Source of the DNA: Bettongia penicillata ogilbyi
Lineage: Eukaryota > Chordata > Mammalia > Diprotodontia > Potoroidae
Direction: 5' to 3'
Length of the DNA: 64,000 nt
NCBI GenBank assembly: GCA_023548195.1
Contig: JAJHZJ010000414.1
Span: 2,255,676-2,319,675, forward strand
The notes under the pieces were generated by a model. The model was given only the letters and a program-made list of their open reading frames with translations, searched no databases and was not told the origin of the DNA. Every line of letters begins with the position of its first letter. Within the stretch, counting starts at the first letter, position 1. This document shows positions 59,720 to 64,000 of the stretch, one piece after another. The translations under genes and the position numbers were made by a program.

Positions 59720-60300
59720 AAGGGCTTAGGCTGCCACCTGGTTCATCCTCTTCATTTTACAGATAAGCTTGAGCTTCAGAGAGTTTAAGTAAAGTGCTGA
59801 GTATCACAGCGGCTGTAAGGGGAAAAGCAGTGAATCTAAGCCAGGGCCCCTATCTGCAATGGGGTTCAAATCTTGACTCTGTCACTTAATTTACTTGGAA
59901 AAATCCCCTCTCTAACACTATGATTACGCCTTCTGTTTCTCTCTACTCTGTGGCTACTGTGACTTTGTACTGATTGTCACCCATGAATGGAATGTTCTTC
60001 CTCCTCACCTCTACCTCCTGGCTCCTTTCTAGACTCAGCTCAGACATCACATTCTGCAGCAGATTTTTCCTGCTCCTTTACCAAACCGTTCTTCCTTTTC
60101 TTTTGTCCTTTTCATTGGAGATGGACTCCAACCTACACTGAATATATCTTGTAAGAACATAATTGATTGTATGTTTTCTCCCCTAGAAGATGATGAATTC
60201 TGGAGGGCAAGGACCATATTTATTTGTTTACCTTGAACTTATCACAGTGTCTAGAAGGCAGCAAGTATTTAACAGCACTTGGTGACTGCCCTGTCTTTCT
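59720..60300. repeat. SINE piece and L2 3' remnant between first two exons
   Basis: 59725-59830 is an antisense SINE fragment (TCATTTTACAGATAAGCTTG). 59930-60300 is L2-like (GTTCTTCCTCCTCACCTC, GGAGGGCAAGGACCATATTT). Confidence 0.6.
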
Positions 60301-60636
60301 TCTGACCTCAGTTTCTCTATCTGTAAAATGGAGAAACTAGACAAGATGATCTCTAAGGGGTCCTCTTCAATTGTGGCATCTGATAAGCTTATCCATCTCT
60401 TTATCCACCCCTCACCTCATTTCAGCATGGATTCCAGTCCCTTCCCAGTACTACCCTTTCTCAAGTCCCTTCCTCATGGTGAAAGAGGAGAAAGAACTCA
60501 GTGTCCCTTCTGCAGTGTGAGCAGGCAGCCTCTTTCTTATCTCTGTGGGGTGGGGCGGGGAGAGAGGTGGAATCCTGGAAGTAGCACTGCAAATTCTTTA
60601 GCAGCTTCTTGGGGGAGGGGTTGGCACCTCAAGGAC

Positions 60637-60673
60637 CGTCCAGTACCAGAGGGAAAGAATCTGATGCCTCCAT
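60637..60673 (-). CDS. PARP14: PARP14 putative first coding exon
   Basis: The ATG at 60673-60671 opens MEASDSFPLVLDG, which resembles the human PARP14 start (M..PGSFPLLVEG). The exon is taken to end in phase 1 at GACG, before GTCCTT, a GT donor with a poor downstream consensus. A better-looking donor six bases on (GAG before GTGCCA) would include an in-frame TGA. It lies about 40 bp downstream of an ISRE and a TTTAAAA box, where a first exon is expected. The protein match is short, so the call rests on match plus position. The splice site is the weak part. Confidence 0.6.
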
Positions 60674-60705
60674 CCTCCTCTCCAGCCCTGAACTTAATTG
60701 CCAGG

Positions 60706-60713
60706 CTTTTAAA
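60706..60713 (-). promoter_or_regulatory. TATA-like box (TTTAAAAG)
   Basis: TTTAAAAG lies directly downstream of the IRF element on the minus strand and about 33-40 bases before the predicted ATG at 60673. If used, transcription would start near 60680, leaving a very short 5' UTR. An upstream start is equally possible, so this is tentative. Confidence 0.4.
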
Positions 60714-60730
60714 CTTTCTCTTTCATTTTC
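60714..60730 (-). promoter_or_regulatory. Triple-GAAA ISRE/IRF element of PARP14 promoter
   Basis: The minus strand reads GAAAATGAAAGAGAAAG: three GAAA cores at 6-bp spacing, the arrangement bound by IRF dimers and ISGF3. It ends 41 bp upstream of the predicted start codon. PARP14 is a known interferon-stimulated gene, so position and sequence agree. Confidence 0.72.
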
Positions 60731-60732
60731 TT

Positions 60733-60743
60733 GGAAAAGTCCC
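60733..60743 (-). promoter_or_regulatory. kappaB-like site next to ISRE
   Basis: The minus strand reads GGGACTTTTCC, an 11-bp variant of the classical kappaB motif GGGACTTTCC. It is two bases from the triple-GAAA element, as in composite IRF/NF-kappaB promoters of innate genes. Function is inferred. Confidence 0.5.
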
Positions 60744-60954
60744 TCCCTAGTTCTGTTTTTGCACTGTGATTGTAAACAGCTTCCCTGTGACTGACTGCGC
60801 AAGCCAGTCACAGGCAGGAAGCACCCAGCTTGCCCTTCATCAGCAGCCACAGCTTGGCCTTTCAAACCGTTTTGGCTTCCAACTGTCAGAAATTAGATTT
60901 TACAGCACTTCTCTCTTGTGCAAAACAGCAAAACACCAGGTGTGAACTGAATTC

Positions 60955-60968
60955 AGTTTCCCTTTCCC
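60955..60968. promoter_or_regulatory. Distal perfect ISRE
   Basis: The plus strand reads AGTTTCCCTTTCCC, an exact match to the ISRE consensus AGTTTCNNTTTCN(C/T). The minus strand gives GAAAGGGAAACT. It lies about 280 bp upstream of the predicted PARP14 ATG. Confidence 0.65.
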
Positions 60969-61129
60969 CTCAAGACAAGGATAAAAAAGGCATGAGGGGG
61001 AAAAAGGCAATTCAGCAAAATCAATTAACACATCAGTCAAGTCATAGACCAACCCCCCATACCTCCCAATATGATCATGTCTCTTCCTTCCCTTAAAAAC
61101 CCTCCTCACTTGAGTCATTCTAGAAAACT

Positions 61130-62420
61130 CCAGCACAGTGCCTGGCATATAGGAGGCTCTTAATCAAGTTTTTTGACTGACAGAAAGCTTACATTTGATG
61201 TGTCCACTTCCTTTTCTCTCACTTACTTCTAAACCATCTGAGATCTAGCATCCACCCTCATCATCCATTTGAAAGTGCTCTATACAGTTATCAGTGACCT
61301 CTTAACTGCCAAATCTAAGGAACTTTGCTAAATTCTCATTGTTTTGGAGCTACAGCCTTTGACAATGGTGGTCACTCTCTTCTCCTGGGTACTCTCTGCA
61401 CTCTAGACTTTTATAGCATAGCTTTCTTCTGCTTCCCCTCCTACATGTCTGACCTCTCCTCAGTTTCCTTTGCTAGATCTTCCTCCAGATCACACCTGGT
61501 TGTCCCCCAAGGTTCTGTCCTGGGCTCTCCTCTTTTGCTTTTGTACTATTTCACTTGAAGATCTCATCAGCACCCATGGACTTAATTATTATCTCCATGT
61601 ATATGATCTTCAGATTTATTTATCCACTCCTAACCTCCCTCTGGACTCCCCAGTCTCTTATCAACAATTACCTATCAGATATTTCAAATTGGATTCCTGT
61701 GAGCATCTCAAACTCAGCATGTGCAAAATAAAACTCATTTTCACACCAAAACCCTTTCTCTTTTTGAATTTCCTTACTATCATCAAGAACATCACCAGTC
61801 CTTCAGGCTCACAACCTAGGTATCATCCTCAGTTCCTTACTTGCAAGTCATCCCCTCCCCAAAACATCCCATCAATGACCAAGGCTTGTCATTCTACTTT
61901 CACAGCATTTCCCATGTCCCCTCATTTCATCTCACTACTCACACAGCAACTGTTACCCTGGTGGAGTTCCTCATGACGTCACACTTGGACTATTGTAAGA
62001 ACCGGCTGGTTGCTCTATCTACGTCCTGCCTCTTTCTCAGTCCACTTCCACCTGCCAAAATGATCTTCCTAAGCTCAGGTGAACATGTAACTCTCCCCTA
62101 TTATAAAATCTAATGGCTCCTCTAACTTCCAAGACAACTATAAAATTCTGTCTTTTTCTGGTCCCATCTCATCTTTCCCCTTTTCTCAGACTTTCCTCAC
62201 CTCCTTTTACTAGTTCAGCTTTACTAGCCTTCTGTTCCTTAAGCACAGCCTCCACCTCCTGACTCAGTGCCTTCCCTGGAAGCTCCCCAGGCCTGAAGCC
62301 TTCTCCCTTCCCCTCTGCCTCCTAGTTTCTCTGGTTTCCTTCCAGACTCAGCTCAAACAGCACCTTCTGCTGGAATCTTCTCTGCCTCTTCTACCCCTCC
62401 AATCAATCACCCTATGAGAC
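61130..62420 (+). mobile_element. L2 remnant with reverse transcriptase piece
   Basis: VVPQGSVLGSPLLLLYYFT, then after a frame change EDLISTHGLNYYLHVYDLQI, match the L2 reverse transcriptase. The catalytic YADD is altered to HVYD. Flanking text (CATCTGAGATCTAGCATCC... CCTTCTGCTGGAATCTTCTC) is typical of L2. It lies upstream of the PARP14 promoter. Confidence 0.78.
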
Positions 62421-63063
62421 AGTTAAGTGCCAAGGGTGAGATTTAAACCTGCTTTTTTATGTAAAACGGGAGTGTTGGTGGCAAAACTTGTTCCCCCATT
62501 ACATTTATATTGTCTGTTTAATTTAGGAATAACGTTTCACAGTCAATTATTTTAAGTTATATGATACTCAGGTATTAACTAAGCCAAATAAGTTATATGC
62601 AAATACAATTGCAGAACTTGGAATTTCTATGCCTTCCTATCTTCCAGCTTTCAGGACAGGAACCATTTCTTTTCCCACCTAAATATATAGGACCAAGTCA
62701 CAGGAGCAGGAGCCTATATTTCATATTTCTATCAATCTTTCAAACTTTATGCTTTGGACAGATCTCTGAAAACATACATAAAATTATAGCCTCTTACAAC
62801 TTGTAGAAATTTCATGGAATTTTCCAGAGATGGACTCATTCAAATCCCTTAATTTTCTGATGAGAAAACTTGGGCCCAGAAAGAATCAGGAAGAGGAGGG
62901 TGATAGGGACAGAGAGAAAAAAGCTAGAAGAAGAAAAGGAAATGAGACATTCAAGGACAAGAAGAAGGAAACTGGAAAACTGGAAAGGATAATAAGATAG
63001 AGTTCCCCCTCCTAGTATTCTGCTTCTTCAGTATCCTGACTTATCAAATGTATAATTTAGCTT
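62421..63063. other. Upstream intergenic stretch, nothing recognised
   Basis: AT-rich, with a purine-rich patch at 62880-63000. No gene or named repeat supported. Confidence 0.5.
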
Positions 63064-63955
63064 TCTTTACAAGAAAGTTTACTATTGATTAGAGAAATGG
63101 AAATCAAAATAACTCTTAGGCACCATATCACAGCTGTAAGATTGGCTAACATGAAAAAACAGGAAAATTATGAATGCTGGAGAAGATTCCTGGGATATTT
63201 CCTAGGGAAACTGCATTGCTGGTGGAGTTGTGAACTAATCCAACCATTCTGGAGAGCAATTTGGAACTATGCCCAAAGGGCTATAAAAATGTGCATACCC
63301 TTTGACCCAGCAATACCATTTCTAAGGCTGTATCCCAAAGAGATCATAAAAATGAGAAAAGGACCCTACATGTACAAAAATATTTATAGTAATTCTTTTT
63401 GTGGTGGCCAAGGACTAGACATATAGGGAATGCCCATCAATTGGGGAATCACTGAGGAAGCTGTGGTATATGAATGTAATGAAATACTATTAAGAAATGA
63501 TGAACAAATGGACTTCAGAAAAACCTGGAAAGACTTAATGAATTGATGCTGAGTGAAATGAGCGGAACCAGGAGAACATTATACACAGTAACAGCCATAG
63601 TGTGAGAGGATTATTTATAATCGATTTAGCCCTTCACAGCAATATAAACACCTAAAACATTCCCAGCAGACTCTTGAGGTAAAATGCCATCCACATCCAG
63701 AGAAAGAACTATGGAATCAGAATGCAGAATGAAGTAGAATATTTTCTCTTGTGTTATATTTTATTTGGGTTTGTTTTTTCTCATGGTTTCTCCCATTCAT
63801 TTTAATTCCTCTTTGCAACATAACTAAGGTAAAAATGTGCTTAATGAAAATGTATGTGTAGAACCCATATAAGATTGCACTTGTCTCAGGGAGGAAGGGG
63901 GAGGCAAGGGGAAAAAAAATCTAGGACTTATGGAATTGATTGTAGAAAACTGAAG
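63064..63955 (+). mobile_element. L1 3'-end remnant
   Basis: Aligns with 57594-58460: KMCIPFDPAIPFLRLYPKEI in one frame, GCCCATCAATTGGGGAATCAC, GAGCGGAACCAGGAGAACAT and the 3' UTR. 5'-truncated and frame-broken. Confidence 0.85.
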
Positions 63956-64000
63956 CTTCACTGAAACTGAACCACAAATAATGGCATATATGAGGCACAA

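Larger units (their letters stand above)
5323..60673 (-). other. PARP14: PARP14 gene span (5' end to macro 3; 3' end outside window)
   Basis: This is the extent of the PARP14 (ARTD8) gene visible here. PARP14 is a mono-ADP-ribosyltransferase with RRM and KH nucleic-acid-binding modules, three macrodomains, a WWE domain and a C-terminal catalytic domain; it acts in interferon and STAT6 signalling. Seen directly: exons on the minus strand whose translations follow the human protein in order, with GT/AG borders. From 46638 to 5323 every junction has a matching phase (sum 3,825 nt). No exon for the end of macro 3, the WWE or the catalytic domain was found left of 5323, so the gene should continue off the left edge. 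PARP15 is less likely because that paralogue lacks the RRM/KH region and one macrodomain. PARP9 and DTX3L do not have this domain order. Confidence 0.93.

Noticed and set aside
61470..61976. 168-aa plus-strand open frame upstream of PARP14
   Set aside because: It is an L2 reverse transcriptase remnant (HGLNYYLHVYDLQIYLS), not a host gene.
1..64000. PARP15, PARP9 or DTX3L as identity of the main gene
   Set aside because: RRM-like, KH-rich and three macrodomain segments in this order, with LFFENPNNGGG and [10 protein letters not shown], fit PARP14 only.
1..64000. tRNA genes suggested by tRNA-like SINE heads
   Set aside because: All lie at the start of SINE bodies and are degenerate; no complete cloverleaf gene was seen.
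1..64000. CRISPR array, operon, phage or bacterial mobile system
   Set aside because: Intron-exon structure, SINE/L1 content and splice sites show vertebrate nuclear DNA; the short repeats are microsatellites or target duplications.

Overview
The window looks like nuclear DNA of a marsupial. It holds one widely split gene with long introns, four copies of an ORF1-only half-L1 (HAL1-like) element, full-length and fragmentary L1s, old L2, and many tRNA/MIR-class SINEs. The species cannot be fixed from the sequence. There are no operons, CRISPR arrays, stand-alone tRNA genes or rRNA genes.

The only host gene recognised is PARP14 (ARTD8), on the minus strand. It starts near 60.67 kb and runs left to at least 5.32 kb. 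Thirteen exons are proposed. Eleven of them (46.6 kb to 5.3 kb) join with matching splice phases into 3,825 nt, or 1,275 codons, without a stop. They encode the N-terminal RRM-like region, the KH-rich central part (mostly one 2.26-kb exon), macrodomain 1, macrodomain 2 and most of macrodomain 3. The rest of macro 3, the WWE domain and the ADP-ribosyltransferase domain are not seen and presumably lie beyond the left edge. Two further 5' exons (60.65 and 59.47 kb) are weaker: their protein resembles the PARP14 N-terminus, but the join from the second to the third exon is one base out of phase. Just upstream of the predicted start codon are a triple-GAAA IRF/ISRE element, a kappaB-like site, a TTTAAAA box and, 240 bp further out, a perfect ISRE. 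This fits an interferon-induced gene.

Layout, left to right. 0-1.7 kb: 3' part of HAL1 copy A. 5.3-7.2 kb: two macro 3 exons. 8.2-11.1 kb: HAL1 copy B, inserted in an old antisense L1. 14.9-16.05 kb: decayed coding-like relic on the minus strand, not identified. 17.5-18.4 kb: two exons. 20.8-23.5 kb: HAL1 copy C. 23.8-31.9 kb: three exons, including the giant one. 32-40 kb: intron with antisense L1, L2 and SINEs. 40.8-46.6 kb: four N-terminal exons, with an old L1 5' end between them. 49.1-58.5 kb: a full-length L1 with target-site duplication, itself carrying HAL1 copy D with its own duplication. 58.7-59.15 kb: possible solo LTR. 59.4-61 kb: 5' exons and promoter. 61-64 kb: L2 and L1 remnants.

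All four HAL1 copies and the full-length L1 lie on the plus strand, antisense to PARP14. I did not find a convincing new biological system. The most useful leads are the ORF2-less retrotransposon family (one copy with an otherwise open ORF1 that has lost its ATG), the nested insertions, the interferon-type promoter, the 5' splice-phase conflict and the unidentified coding relic.
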